Shown here: piece after piece, positions 43,055 through 50,193 of the stretch
How the letters are laid out: each line of letters starts with the position of its first letter
Numbering within the stretch: the first letter of the stretch is position 1
Assembly: GCF_040676775.1 (NCBI RefSeq)
Contig: NZ_JBFAPP010000002.1
Location: forward strand, 424,187-488,186
DNA length: 64,000 nt
Reading direction: 5' to 3'
DNA from: Micromonospora_G sp040676775
Lineage (GTDB): Bacteria; Actinomycetota; Actinomycetes; Mycobacteriales; Micromonosporaceae
Translations under genes and position numbers: made by a program
The notes under the pieces: model-generated
Databases searched by the model: none
What the model was told of the DNA's origin: nothing
Seen by the model: only the letters and a program-made list of their open reading frames with translations

Positions 43055-43249
43055 CTACTGCTGCTTGGCGAGGCCGACGAACGCCCCCCATGCGTCCGGA
43101 CCGAAGGTCAGCACCGGGCCGGACTGGTCCTTGCTGTCACGGACGAGAACGCGGCTGGGGAGGTTGTCGGCCACCTCGACGCAGTTCCCGCCGTTCTGGT
43201 TGCTACGGCTGGACTTACGCCAGGTCGGCTGCTGAGTCGTCATGATCAT
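43055..43249 (-). CDS. DUF397 domain protein overlapping its XRE partner
   Basis: A 64-residue DUF397 protein: WRKSSRSNQNGGNCVEVADN, then the same LPSRVLVRDSKDQSGPVLTF segment as the copy at 42703, with one change near the end (DAWGAF in place of DAWRAF). Its ATG at 43249 lies 35 bases inside the 3' end of the DUF5753 XRE gene and has GAGG about seven bases before it; a second ATG at 43243 is possible. Overlap implies co-translation with the regulator, which fits a partner that binds or titrates it. Confidence 0.88.
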   Translation of the reverse strand: MIMTTQQPTWRKSSRSNQNGGNCVEVADNLPSRVLVRDSKDQSGPVLTFGPDAWGAFVGLAKQQ

Positions 43250-44021
43250 TCACCAACCTCAAGATAAGGTTTGTTGACTGGTCACACGGTAGTGCGACCG
43301 CACCTATAGCCTGCCACGTACGATCCATGCCGGTCACGCGGGATGGCTCCGCTACCACCCGATCTTCGTAGAAGTCTTCCAACAGACCAACCATGTTCCC
43401 TCCCTCGATGGTTGCCAGAGCGAAGGTGCCGTTGCGGCCTGCGTACAACCCGGCGGAGTCGGGCACGACGTGTACGAAGATGTTTGGTCGGGCGCCTACG
43501 TCGGCCAGGTGTAACAGTTGGTCTTTGGCGATCCTAGGTGGTCCACATCGGAGGGTGACAGCATCCAGCACGAAGACGAAGGTGGGACGATCCTCTCGGT
43601 CGAGGATCGTGGCTTGCCGCTCCATCCTGAGGGCTACCCGACTCGCCACCTCTTCGTCAGTGTGCAGGCCAGTGCTGGCGAACACCGCTCGGGCGTAGGC
43701 TTCCGTCTGTAACAGACCGGGCAGCAGATTCGCCTGGAAGTACCGCAGGGTTGCGGCCGTCTCCTCCGCGTGCCGCCAGGGCAGGAACCAACTTGGCGCC
43801 GGGCGTCGGTCTTTCCGGGCCTCTGCCGACGCCTGCTGGATCTCGTCACCGGTCCCAAAGTATTCGTCCAGGGCCTTGGCGGTGTCGGGCTGCGGGACCA
43901 GTCGACTCGTCTCGAACGCCGCGATCAACGAGCTACTGACCTGGATCGCGTCGGCCACCTGGTCCTGGGTAACCGCGCGCTCGGCGCGTAGCTGTTTGAT
44001 TCGCGCCGGAAGGTTATTCAT
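43215..44021 (-). CDS. XRE-family regulator with DUF5753 domain
   Basis: A 268-residue protein with an N-terminal helix-turn-helix (RIKQLRAERAVTQDQVADAIQVSSSLIAAFETSRLVP, ~7-43) and the C-terminal DUF5753 domain: EETAATLRYFQANLLPGLLQTEAYARAV, VASRVALRMERQATILDRED, and VHVVPDSAGLYAGRNGTFALATIEG. This is the WhiJ-like regulator family abundant in sporulating actinomycetes, paired with DUF397 partners. ATG 44021 follows AAGGGGGGATAAGG. It is the only complete XRE gene near three DUF397 copies, so the regulator may interact with more than one small partner. Confidence 0.9.
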   Translation of the reverse strand: MNNLPARIKQLRAERAVTQDQVADAIQVSSSLIAAFETSRLVPQPDTAKALDEYFGTGDEIQQASAEARKDRRPAPSWFLPWRHAEETAATLRYFQANLLPGLLQTEAYARAVFASTGLHTDEEVASRVALRMERQATILDREDRPTFVFVLDAVTLRCGPPRIAKDQLLHLADVGARPNIFVHVVPDSAGLYAGRNGTFALATIEGGNMVGLLEDFYEDRVVAEPSRVTGMDRTWQAIGAVALPCDQSTNLILRLVNDHDDSAADLA

Positions 44022-44200
44022 CCTTATCCCCCCTTTATAAAGGCCCGCCCACCCTCATGCGGAAGCGCAGCCAGGGCTATCCATCCGTAATGCCCTGCGA
44101 CTATCTTCCGTCACCCCGCGTCGTCAGTCCAGGGTGGATATAAGCGCTCCCGTTCGAATCCAACAAAGCCACTGCATCCGAAAGGACGGGCGGGGGTTGC

Positions 44201-44239
44201 GCGGGGCTGTCCCGCTTATCCCTAAGGGGATGGCCCCGC
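44201..44239 (+). promoter_or_regulatory. Dyad in the leader of the small-gene cluster
   Basis: GCGGGGC (44201-44207) and GCCCCGC (44233-44239) pair perfectly and the stem can extend inward by TCCC/GGGA after a small internal loop. It lies 22 bases before the start at 44262 and could act as attenuator, terminator or binding site. Confidence 0.45.
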
Positions 44240-44261
44240 ATCCATCTACTGAGGAGGCGCA

Positions 44262-44448
44262 ATGTTCATCGTTCAGGTCTGGTGGGATTCTGTCCTTCGA
44301 CTGATCGCGCCAAGTCCGCCCCCCGGCAGCATCGCCGTCGCCGGTACCCGCACCTTGGGCGAACGAGCCAACGGCCCGGCCGTACCGCATCACGCTCGGC
44401 CAGCGACTCGGCTACGACGTGGCCCGTCGGAACGGGTACCGGGGATGA
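44262..44448 (+). CDS. Small protein, probably frameshifted, first of a cluster of overlapping small genes
   Basis: ATG 44262 follows the strongest ribosome site of the region (GAGGAGG at 44251-44257) and begins MFIVQVWWDSVLRLIAPS. That frame continues past 44448 as Arg/Pro-rich sequence, whereas another frame from about 44359 reads ANEPTARPYRITLGQRLGYD and stops at the TGA at 44446-44448, which overlaps the next ATG as ATGA. The second part looks like a true protein end but has no start codon of its own. The simplest reading is one gene of about 60 residues broken by a one-base change near 44340-44370. Confidence 0.4.
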
Positions 44449-44726
44449 CCGGGCAGCCGTTGGTGAGCGTCGGTGATGTGATCAATGCCGAGGAGGGTGA
44501 CTACCGGCGGGAAAGTGTGCCCGCCTATCAGGACACGATGGGCGATCTCCATCTGCGGGTGACGCACGTTCCGATGGACGCCGGGGCGTACGACACCGAG
44601 TGGGTGACCGTACGCGGCATCGAAAAGCCGATGGGGAAGCCCGAGCTGCCCGAAGCCGCGTACGCGATTCGTCGCCACGCCCTCGCGGACATCGAGCGGC
44701 CGGCGCCGACCGGACCGGTCTGGTGA
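44445..44726 (+). CDS. Hypothetical protein, 93 residues
   Basis: The protein (MTGQPLVSVGDVINAEEGDY...) has a β-rich centre (GDLHLRVTHVPMDAGAYDTEWVTVRGIE) and a C-terminal helix (AAYAIRRHALADIE). ATG 44445 overlaps the presumed end of the preceding gene (ATGA) and its stop overlaps the next start by one base (TGATG), so it is the second member of a coupled series. I do not recognise a family. The size and position suit a cofactor or partner for the W-P-C protein that follows. Confidence 0.6.
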   Translation: MTGQPLVSVGDVINAEEGDYRRESVPAYQDTMGDLHLRVTHVPMDAGAYDTEWVTVRGIEKPMGKPELPEAAYAIRRHALADIERPAPTGPVW

Positions 44727-45010
44727 TGGACGGCGAGCCGGCGGCGGACAGGGTCGCCAACCATGTCGCGCTGCCGCAGCTCTGGATCTGCCGCGTGGAC
44801 GCCTACCCGTGGCCGTGCGCGGACGCGCGGCTGAACCTGCTCGCGGGCTTCGACGGTCGGCTACTTGCCCTGAACCTGTACCTGGCGCCGCTGTTCGTCG
44901 AGGCCCTGACCGACCTGTCCGCGATCGCCCCGGACCTGGCCGACCCGCCGGACCCACGCGCGATCTACGAGCGCTTCATGGGCTGGGTGCCGTTGCGGAG
45001 GAACCGATGA
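44726..45010 (+). CDS. Small W-P-C motif protein, 94 residues
   Basis: The centre has LWICRVDAYPWPCADARLNLL (Cys about 12 residues apart, the second within W-P-C) and the C terminus has YERFMGWVPLRRN. The same plan, a first Cys, W-P-C, and a late R-F-x-G-W, recurs in the protein at 45235, so the two are members of one family. In Micromonosporaceae such proteins occur near XRE/DUF397 genes and are sometimes labelled flavin reductase-like without support. A metal or disulfide role for the Cys pair is inference. ATG 44726 overlaps the previous stop by one base. Confidence 0.65.
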   Translation: MDGEPAADRVANHVALPQLWICRVDAYPWPCADARLNLLAGFDGRLLALNLYLAPLFVEALTDLSAIAPDLADPPDPRAIYERFMGWVPLRRNR

Positions 45011-45219
45011 GTGACCTCGTGAAGGCCACGGTCAACCTCACCCCGCGCGCGGTCGACGCGCTCGGTTCGGCCTGTGGGCGTACCAGGGACACCAAGACCG
45101 ACACGATCAACCGTGCGCTGGTGGTCTACGACCTGGTGCTTGAGCTGATGGAGCGCGACGGCGGCTATCTCACGCTACGAAACCCGGACGGCAGCACCGA
45201 GCGGGTGCACCTGCTCTGA
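45007..45219 (+). CDS. Ribbon-helix-helix-like small protein
   Basis: A 70-residue protein: LVKATVNLTPRAVDALGSACGRTRDTKTDTINRALVVYDLVLELM is a short β-strand followed by two helices, the plan of MetJ/Arc ribbon-helix-helix DNA-binding proteins (strand KATVNLT, helix PRAVDALGSAC, turn, helix KTDTINRALVVYDLVLEL). A C-terminal β-hairpin follows (GGYLTLRNPDGSTERVHLL). ATG 45007 overlaps the previous stop as ATGA. It may autoregulate this operon or act as an antitoxin-like partner for a neighbour; no toxin motif was recognised. Confidence 0.65.
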   Translation: MSDLVKATVNLTPRAVDALGSACGRTRDTKTDTINRALVVYDLVLELMERDGGYLTLRNPDGSTERVHLL

Positions 45220-45234
45220 TCGGAGGTAAAGAGC

Positions 45235-45513
45235 GTGGACCACGATGAACTGGACGACGCGATGGGCGCCCCGCACCGACCGGGCGACGACTGGTATTGC
45301 AAGGACGACGCCGAGGAATGGCCTTGTCAGGTGTTCCGACGCAGGATGTGGACGCTTTACCGCCGCAATCGGCCTCAACTGATCGACGTGATGACGCGCT
45401 TCCGTGACAAGGCGTTGCGTGAGGTGGACGGCATGACTCCGGAGTTGGCCGAGGCCCGCTTCATCGGCTGGGTGCACGACCCGCCGGTCCGTCGTCGACT
45501 GCGGGCGATCTGA
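45235..45513 (+). CDS. Small W-P-C motif protein, 92 residues (paralogue of the 44726 gene)
   Basis: An acidic N terminus is followed by DDWYCKDDAEEWPCQVFRRRMW, repeating the Cys...W-P-C pattern of the 44726 protein. A basic helix with FRDKALREVDGMTP follows, then the late ARFIGWVHDPPVRRR segment. GTG 45235 follows GGAGG at 45222-45226. It is the last gene of the overlapping small-gene series. Two related genes flank an RHH-like gene, which is a distinctive arrangement. Function is unknown. Confidence 0.65.
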   Translation: MDHDELDDAMGAPHRPGDDWYCKDDAEEWPCQVFRRRMWTLYRRNRPQLIDVMTRFRDKALREVDGMTPELAEARFIGWVHDPPVRRRLRAI

Positions 45514-45592
45514 ATGAGTGTTCGAGGACGGGATCCGAACCGTCCGCGTCCGCTCCACACAGGAATTTCCAGACCCGCACTAGGGTGTGGGG

Positions 45593-46060
45593 ATGACGAC
45601 ACCCCGGGAGGCGGAGACGCGTATCGGTCCGATCGGCGCACTGCTTTGCCGCGTGATGTTCTTGGCGATCTGTCTGCCCGGCCCGGTCCTGCTGGTTGTA
45701 GCCGTATCGCAGGGTCCGAGTCTGTCTGCCGGGGACTTTTGGGGGCTGCTCGCCGGGGGCGTACTGGCGACGCTCGTCGGCGGGGGCTTCGGAGTTTGGG
45801 GCTTGCGCCTGGTCACTCGCTCGCGCCGCGACATGCGGCGGCTAGCCGCTACCGGTGTCGCCGCGACGGCGGAAGTTCTCGCGGTGACCAACCACCTGGG
45901 CGGGGAGGAAACCGGGCTGAAACTCCGCGTCCGGATCAGTGGGGATGGGTTCGCCACCTTCGAGGCCGAGACGATCCGCGCTGTTGACCCGGCCCTCGTG
46001 CCCGGAGCGTTTCTGGCCGCGGTCGTGGACCCGTACGAACGCGTCTTCTCGTTCGTGTAG
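45593..46060 (+). CDS. Two-span membrane protein, 155 residues
   Basis: Two hydrophobic segments, ALLCRVMFLAICLPGPVLLVVAVSQG and FWGLLAGGVLATLVGGGFGVWGLRLV, are followed by a soluble β-rich domain: RLAATGVAATAEVLAVTNHLGGEE, LKLRVRISGDGFATFEAETIRAV, and VVDPYERVFSFV. This is the build of DUF3592-like or SHOCT-lacking envelope proteins in which a small β-domain follows a membrane hairpin; family assignment is tentative. ATG 45593 lies after GTGTGGGG. It is separate from the small-gene series (79 bases downstream). Confidence 0.65.
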   Translation: MTTPREAETRIGPIGALLCRVMFLAICLPGPVLLVVAVSQGPSLSAGDFWGLLAGGVLATLVGGGFGVWGLRLVTRSRRDMRRLAATGVAATAEVLAVTNHLGGEETGLKLRVRISGDGFATFEAETIRAVDPALVPGAFLAAVVDPYERVFSFV

Positions 46061-46095
46061 CCGTCTTGCTGACCCTGAAGCGGTCGAGTTGTCGT

Positions 46096-46569
46096 TCAGG
46101 TCGACGCAAGCCATCGGGTCACCTCGTCGGTCAGCGCCACCTCGTACGGCAGATTTTTCAGGTCTTCTGCGGTGACCTCCAGACCGCGAGCCCGAGCCAA
46201 TTCGGCCAACCATGCCCAGGGATGGGCCTCGCCGCACCCGTCGTCGTCGGGAAGCACGGTGTTCAACACGCACCGGGTGACGTCCTCCCGCGTCTCGTGG
46301 AGCGGGATCGCACCATTGCCCGGGGCGCCGGTCGATCTCGCGGCGATGCTGTAGCCGCGTTCCGCGTGCAGGAGCACGCGCCGGCCGTCCTCCAACGTCG
46401 CGAACTCACTCACCAGGAAGCTCTGGCTATTCACATCATCGGTAGCTGACGCTTGCAGATCGCAGAGTGCGCCCAGGCCGACGACACGGCCGGGTTCGAC
46501 GCGGGGAAGATTTTCGGGGGCGCGATAGGCCCCCGGGTACGGACTCCAACCGAATGTCACACCGCTCAT
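46096..46569 (-). CDS. Hypothetical protein, 157 residues
   Basis: A soluble protein. It starts MSGVTFGWSPYPGAYRAPEN and contains GLGALCDLQASATDDVNSQSFLVSEFATLEDGRRVLLHAERGYSIA. The C-terminal half includes AHPWAWLAELARARGLEVTAEDLKNLPYEV. The central strand 'EDGRRVLLHAERGYS' and the C-terminal helix give it the look of small SMI1/immunity-like or DUF proteins, but I cannot assign it. The start is 5 bases after the stop of the enoyl-CoA hydratase gene, so both are in one unit. Confidence 0.65.
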   Translation of the reverse strand: MSGVTFGWSPYPGAYRAPENLPRVEPGRVVGLGALCDLQASATDDVNSQSFLVSEFATLEDGRRVLLHAERGYSIAARSTGAPGNGAIPLHETREDVTRCVLNTVLPDDDGCGEAHPWAWLAELARARGLEVTAEDLKNLPYEVALTDEVTRWLAST

Positions 46570-46574
46570 TCTTG

Positions 46575-47390
46575 TCAGAACTCGACCGACCGGGTGCCAA
46601 GGCGCTCCTCAAGGTCTCCCGACTGCTGTAAGCCGGCCGCGAAGGCACCCGCTGCCCAGCGCTGGGAACGAGCCGAGCCGAGCCGCGCCGTGAAAGTGGC
46701 GGACTGGGGTGGGAACTCGTTGTCGTCGGGCAGGGTAATGGCGTTCACCCAGCCCTTCATCTCGGCCAGGGCCCCACGGTCGAACGCCGCGACACGGGTG
46801 GCGAACGCGGTGACGAAGTCGTCGAGTTCCGCGTCCGGGATGGTGCGGTTGACGTAGCCGTACCGCTCGGCGAGGTCGCCGTCGAAGTCCTCGGCGCTCA
46901 CCAGGATTTCCAGGGCCCGACCGCGACCGACCAGACGCGGCAGGCGGGACGGGGCACCGCCGCCCGGCGGGACGCCCGTGCTCATCTCGAACTGGCCGAT
47001 CAGGGTGCGCTCCCGGCTGGCGAAACGGATGTCGGTCGCCAGGAGGAACTCGCTGCCGGCCCCGCGTGCCCGACCGCGGATCTTGCTGATCGTCACGACG
47101 GGAAGCTTGCTCAGCCGCACCATGACGTCGACGAAGGGCTGCTGCCCGGTGACCGGCGGCGGCTGGTTGGCCAGGACCGAAAGGTCGTCGGCGAGATCCC
47201 AGTGCGCGATGAAGTAGTCGGGATTCGCGCTCTCGAACACGATGACGGTCAGCTCGGGATCGTTCTCGGCCGCATCGAGAAGCGCACGCATCTCGACGAC
47301 CAACTGTCCGCCGAAGAGGTTGATCGGCGGGTTGTCGAGCGAGGCACGCCAGAACGACGGCGACTCCTTGGTGATGTTGATCTGCGCCAT
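46575..47390 (-). CDS. Enoyl-CoA hydratase/isomerase family protein
   Basis: A 271-residue crotonase-fold protein. Family segments: WRASLDNPPINLFGGQLVVEM (N-terminal strand), VIVFESANPDYFIAHWDL (oxyanion-hole region), and KIRGRARGAGSEFLLATDIRFASRERTLIGQFEMSTGVPPGGGAPSRLPRLVGRGRALEILV. In the usual active site one Glu follows an A-x-G-G-G-x-E motif; here it is ARGAGSEF, and FEMSTGVPPGGG holds the second. Variation suggests a substrate other than simple crotonyl-CoA. No β-oxidation partners are adjacent. The ATG at 47390 has no strong ribosome site. Confidence 0.85.
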   Translation of the reverse strand: MAQINITKESPSFWRASLDNPPINLFGGQLVVEMRALLDAAENDPELTVIVFESANPDYFIAHWDLADDLSVLANQPPPVTGQQPFVDVMVRLSKLPVVTISKIRGRARGAGSEFLLATDIRFASRERTLIGQFEMSTGVPPGGGAPSRLPRLVGRGRALEILVSAEDFDGDLAERYGYVNRTIPDAELDDFVTAFATRVAAFDRGALAEMKGWVNAITLPDDNEFPPQSATFTARLGSARSQRWAAGAFAAGLQQSGDLEERLGTRSVEF

Positions 47391-47504
47391 GCGACGAGTA
47401 TGTGCAGAACACCAGGTAATTGGGCGCGGAATTGTGTGCGGTAAGCCTTACGGGGATCTCCGCGCTACAGCCCCTGACCAGGGCCTCCGGGTGGCCATGG
47501 CACG

Positions 47505-48947
47505 ATGGTCGCCGTGCCCCGGTTCCGTCTCGTCCGCTACGCCGGCCTGGCCGGGGCGATTCTGTTGGCGGTCGGGGCCCGGTTCGGCGGAGTGCTGCCG
47601 CAGTGGCGTGCCGGGGTCACCCCGGCCGGCATCTGGCAGGGCGAGCACGGGCCACTGATCCTCGGCTGTTGGCTGGTCGGCACCGCCCTGCTCGCCGGAG
47701 CCTGGTGGGCCGCCCGCGACGGTGTGCCGTCGACCCGGTGGGCCTACGTCACCACCGGGCTCTGGCTGCTGCCGCTGCTCGTCGCGCCGCCATTGGGCAG
47801 CCGCGACGTCTACTCGTACGCCTGCCAGGGGGCGGTGCTGCACGACGGCGGAAACCCGTACAGCAGTGGCGTACGGGAACTCGGGTGCCCGTGGCTGGAC
47901 TCGGTGTCGCCGACGTGGCAGGACAGCCCGGCGCCGTACGGGCCGGTGTTCGTGCTGCTCGCCGGGCTGGCCGTGGCGATCGGCGGAACCCTCGTCGGCA
48001 CCCTGGCGGTGCTGCGCCTGTACGCCGTGCTCGGGGTCGCCCTCACCGCCGCCTGCCTGCCCGCGTTGGCCCGCCGCTGCGGGGTGGCGCCACAGCGGGC
48101 GCTCTGGCTGCTGCTCGGCTGCCCGATCGTGGCCGTGCACCTGGTATCCGGGGCGCACAACGACGCGCTGATGGTGGGACTGCTGACCGCCGGGCTGCTG
48201 GTGACCGTGGTCGGGCGGGGGCGCCCGCTGCCGCTGTTCGCCGGGGGAGTGCTGCTCGGGCTGGCGGTCGGGGTGAAGGCCACCGCCGGGGTGGTGGTCC
48301 CGTTCGCGATGCTCGCCGCGCTGGCCGGGGCGTACCGGGTGCGGGCGCTGTTGCGCGACGGGGTGCCGGTGGCGGCGGGGGCGGCGTTCGCCGTACTCGC
48401 CGTGACGGGGGTGTCGGGGCTGGGCTGGGGTTGGGTCGACGGGCTCGCCCGCAGCGGCGACTCGGTGCAGTGGACCTCACCGTCGACCGCGTTCGGGATG
48501 ACCGTCGACTACGCCGGCCGGGTGTTCGGGGCCGATCTCGACACCGTGCCGGTGACCCGGCTGGTGGGGGTGGGGGTGCTCGCCGTACTCCTGGTGGTGC
48601 TCTGGTGGCGGGCCCGGCACGCGGACCCGGTGCTCGGCGCGGGGCTGGCGCTGGCCGCCACGGTCGCGCTCGCCCCGGTCTTCCACCCCTGGTACGCGAC
48701 CTGGCCCCTGGCGGTTCTGGCGGCGACCGCGATCGCGGGCCGGTGGCTGGTCGTACCCGGGTTGTTGATCTCGTTTTTGACCCTGCCCGACGGGACCAAC
48801 CTGGCCCGGTTCACCCGACTGCCCGGCGCCCTGGCGATGACCGTGTTCGTGCTGGTCGTGGCGGTGCTCGGGGTGCGTTCGGCCCGGCGGCGCCGGGTGG
48901 CAACGGACCGCCCGGAGCTGGCCGAGACGGCTCCGAGCGGGCGCTAG
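47505..48947 (+). CDS. MptB-like polyprenol-phosphomannose-dependent mannosyltransferase
   Basis: A 480-residue membrane protein with about 12-13 hydrophobic segments and the GT-C hallmark in the first large loop: PLGSRDVYSYACQGAVLHDGGNPYSSG (~103-130), then WQDSPAPYGPVFVLLAG. The R-D-x-Y-S-Y and S-P-A-P-Y-G-P motifs are those of actinobacterial α-1,6-mannosyltransferases MptA/MptB, which use polyprenyl-phosphomannose to extend lipomannan-type polymers. A hydrophilic Gly/Arg tail ends the protein. The product in this organism (lipomannan-like glycan or glycosylated lipid) is inference. ATG 47505; GTG 47514 also possible. Confidence 0.8.
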   Translation: MVAVPRFRLVRYAGLAGAILLAVGARFGGVLPQWRAGVTPAGIWQGEHGPLILGCWLVGTALLAGAWWAARDGVPSTRWAYVTTGLWLLPLLVAPPLGSRDVYSYACQGAVLHDGGNPYSSGVRELGCPWLDSVSPTWQDSPAPYGPVFVLLAGLAVAIGGTLVGTLAVLRLYAVLGVALTAACLPALARRCGVAPQRALWLLLGCPIVAVHLVSGAHNDALMVGLLTAGLLVTVVGRGRPLPLFAGGVLLGLAVGVKATAGVVVPFAMLAALAGAYRVRALLRDGVPVAAGAAFAVLAVTGVSGLGWGWVDGLARSGDSVQWTSPSTAFGMTVDYAGRVFGADLDTVPVTRLVGVGVLAVLLVVLWWRARHADPVLGAGLALAATVALAPVFHPWYATWPLAVLAATAIAGRWLVVPGLLISFLTLPDGTNLARFTRLPGALAMTVFVLVVAVLGVRSARRRRVATDRPELAETAPSGR

Positions 48948-48960
48948 CGTCACCGCACGG

Positions 48961-49737
48961 TCAGGCCTGCTTCGGCAGGGTGAGGATTTCGGCTCCGTCG
49001 TCGGTGATGGCGATCGTGTGTTCGCTGTGCGCTGTTCGGCAGCCGGTCGCGCTGCGCAGTGTCCAGCCATCGGCGTCGGTGACGAGCTTGGCGGTGTCCG
49101 CCATGATCCACGGCTCCAGGGCCAGCAGCAGCCCGGGACGCAGTTTGTAACCGCGACCGGGTCGCCCCGTGTTCGCGACGTGCGGGTCCTGGTGCATCGT
49201 CGACCCGACGCCGTGACCGCCGAACTCGGTGTTGACCTGGTATCCCGCCTCGGTGAGGACCGAGCCGATGGCGTGGGAGATGTCACCGACGCGAGCCCCG
49301 GGGCCGGCGGCGGCTATCCCCGCGCGCAACGCCCGCTCGGTCGCGTCGATCATCGCGACGCTCTCCTGGGGCTGCACGTCGCCCACGATGAAGCTGATGG
49401 CGGAGTCGGCGACAACTCCGCCCAGGGAGACGGCGAGGTCGAGTGTCAGCAGGTCACCGTTGGTGAGCGGGTAGTCGTACGGCAGCCCGTGGAGCACGGC
49501 GTCGTTGACCGACGTGCAGATGTAGTGACCGAACGGCCCGCGCCCGAAGGACGGCTCGTAGTCGACGTAGCAGGACTGTGCCCCGGCCTCGATGATCATG
49601 GCCTGGGCCCACCGGTCGATGTCGAGCAGGTTCGTGCCGACGGTGCTGCGGCTCTTCAGGGTCTGCAAGATGCCGGCGACCAGAGCGCCCGTCTCCTTCG
49701 CTCGGGGCAGGTCGGTCAGGTTCAGGATCTCGATCAT
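48961..49737 (-). CDS. map: Type I methionine aminopeptidase
   Basis: A 258-residue metallopeptidase that removes the initiator Met from new proteins. The pita-bread fold's metal ligands are visible in order: Asp in LTLDLAVSLGG and in GVVADSAISFIVG, His in FGGHGVGSTMHQDPHV, Glu in LALEPWIM, Glu in TAHSEHTIAIT. The start of the catalytic domain GRGPFGHYICTSVNDAVLHGLP also fits. The N terminus is short, without the SH3-binding zinc linker, as in MAP type 1a. ATG 49737 is the first start with sensible sequence. It is transcribed divergently from a small XRE regulator, which is not the usual housekeeping map context, so this may be an extra map copy. Confidence 0.92.
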   Translation of the reverse strand: MIEILNLTDLPRAKETGALVAGILQTLKSRSTVGTNLLDIDRWAQAMIIEAGAQSCYVDYEPSFGRGPFGHYICTSVNDAVLHGLPYDYPLTNGDLLTLDLAVSLGGVVADSAISFIVGDVQPQESVAMIDATERALRAGIAAAGPGARVGDISHAIGSVLTEAGYQVNTEFGGHGVGSTMHQDPHVANTGRPGRGYKLRPGLLLALEPWIMADTAKLVTDADGWTLRSATGCRTAHSEHTIAITDDGAEILTLPKQA

Positions 49738-49765
49738 GCGGCGCCTTACTCGTACGGCCAATAAG

Positions 49766-49796
49766 TATCCCGGCCATATTATCCCGGTACTAGAAT
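49766..49796 (+). promoter_or_regulatory. Direct repeats and -10 box between map and XRE genes
   Basis: TATCCCGG occurs twice (49766-49773 and 49780-49787) with a 14-base period, followed by a good -10 box TAGAAT at 49791-49796. The XRE ATG is at 49804, only 7 bases after the box, so that mRNA would be leaderless or nearly so. The repeats lie between the divergent starts and are candidate operators. Confidence 0.5.
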
Positions 49797-49803
49797 CGGT
49801 GCC

Positions 49804-50106
49804 ATGGTCAGGTTGCCGCTCACACCCGAAGAGGTCGAGCGCGGACAGCGCCTCGGCGCCCTCCTGCGTCGAGCCAGGGGAGAGCGTTCGATGCTCCTCA
49901 CCGCGCTGGACGCGGGCGTCTCGCCGGAGACCCTTCGGAAGATCGAGTCCGGTCGCGTGGCCACCCCCGCCTTCCCGACCATCGCCGCGATCGCCGACGT
50001 CCTCGGCCTGTCCCTCGACGCGGTCTGGTCGGAGATCAACCGGTCGGCCGGCGGGGTCGAGCTGGGAAGGTCGGACAGCGCCGCAGCTCAGCGGTTGGCC
50101 TCCTAA
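49804..50106 (+). CDS. Small XRE-family regulator
   Basis: A 100-residue protein with a Cro/C1-type helix-turn-helix: EEVERGQRLGALLRRARGERSMLLTALDAGVSPETLRKIESGR, FPTIAAIADVLGLSLDAVW (~10-75), and a short polar tail. It has no ligand domain. It is divergent from map and separated from it by 66 bases with direct repeats, so control of map and of itself is likely. There is no ribosome-binding site before ATG 49804, consistent with a leaderless transcript from the TAGAAT box. Confidence 0.85.
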   Translation: MVRLPLTPEEVERGQRLGALLRRARGERSMLLTALDAGVSPETLRKIESGRVATPAFPTIAAIADVLGLSLDAVWSEINRSAGGVELGRSDSAAAQRLAS

Positions 50107-50193
50107 GGCTCCGAGCGTCGAAAAAATCCGCGACCGGCGTGCATCGTTCGAGGGGCGGGTGACCGTTCTACCCACGTCGGAGGGAGCGGCCGG

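Larger units (their letters stand above)
42626..43186. repeat. Direct repeat of about 210 bp covering DUF397 genes and their 3' hairpins
   Basis: Copy one 42626-42834 and copy two 42977-43186 run in the same orientation at an estimated 90% identity. Each starts GGTCAACCAGGGCTTC, includes a terminator-type hairpin and ends inside the DUF397 coding sequence near the CVEVADN codons. A shorter partial copy is at 41570-41677, and another shared block (GAGCGTACTTGTGGACGG...) occurs at about 41677 and 42938. Confidence 0.85.

Noticed and set aside
44150..44171. tRNA T-arm-like sequence GTTCGAATCC before the small-gene cluster
   Set aside because: No acceptor, D or anticodon arm can be folded around it, so neither a tRNA nor an attachment site is supported.
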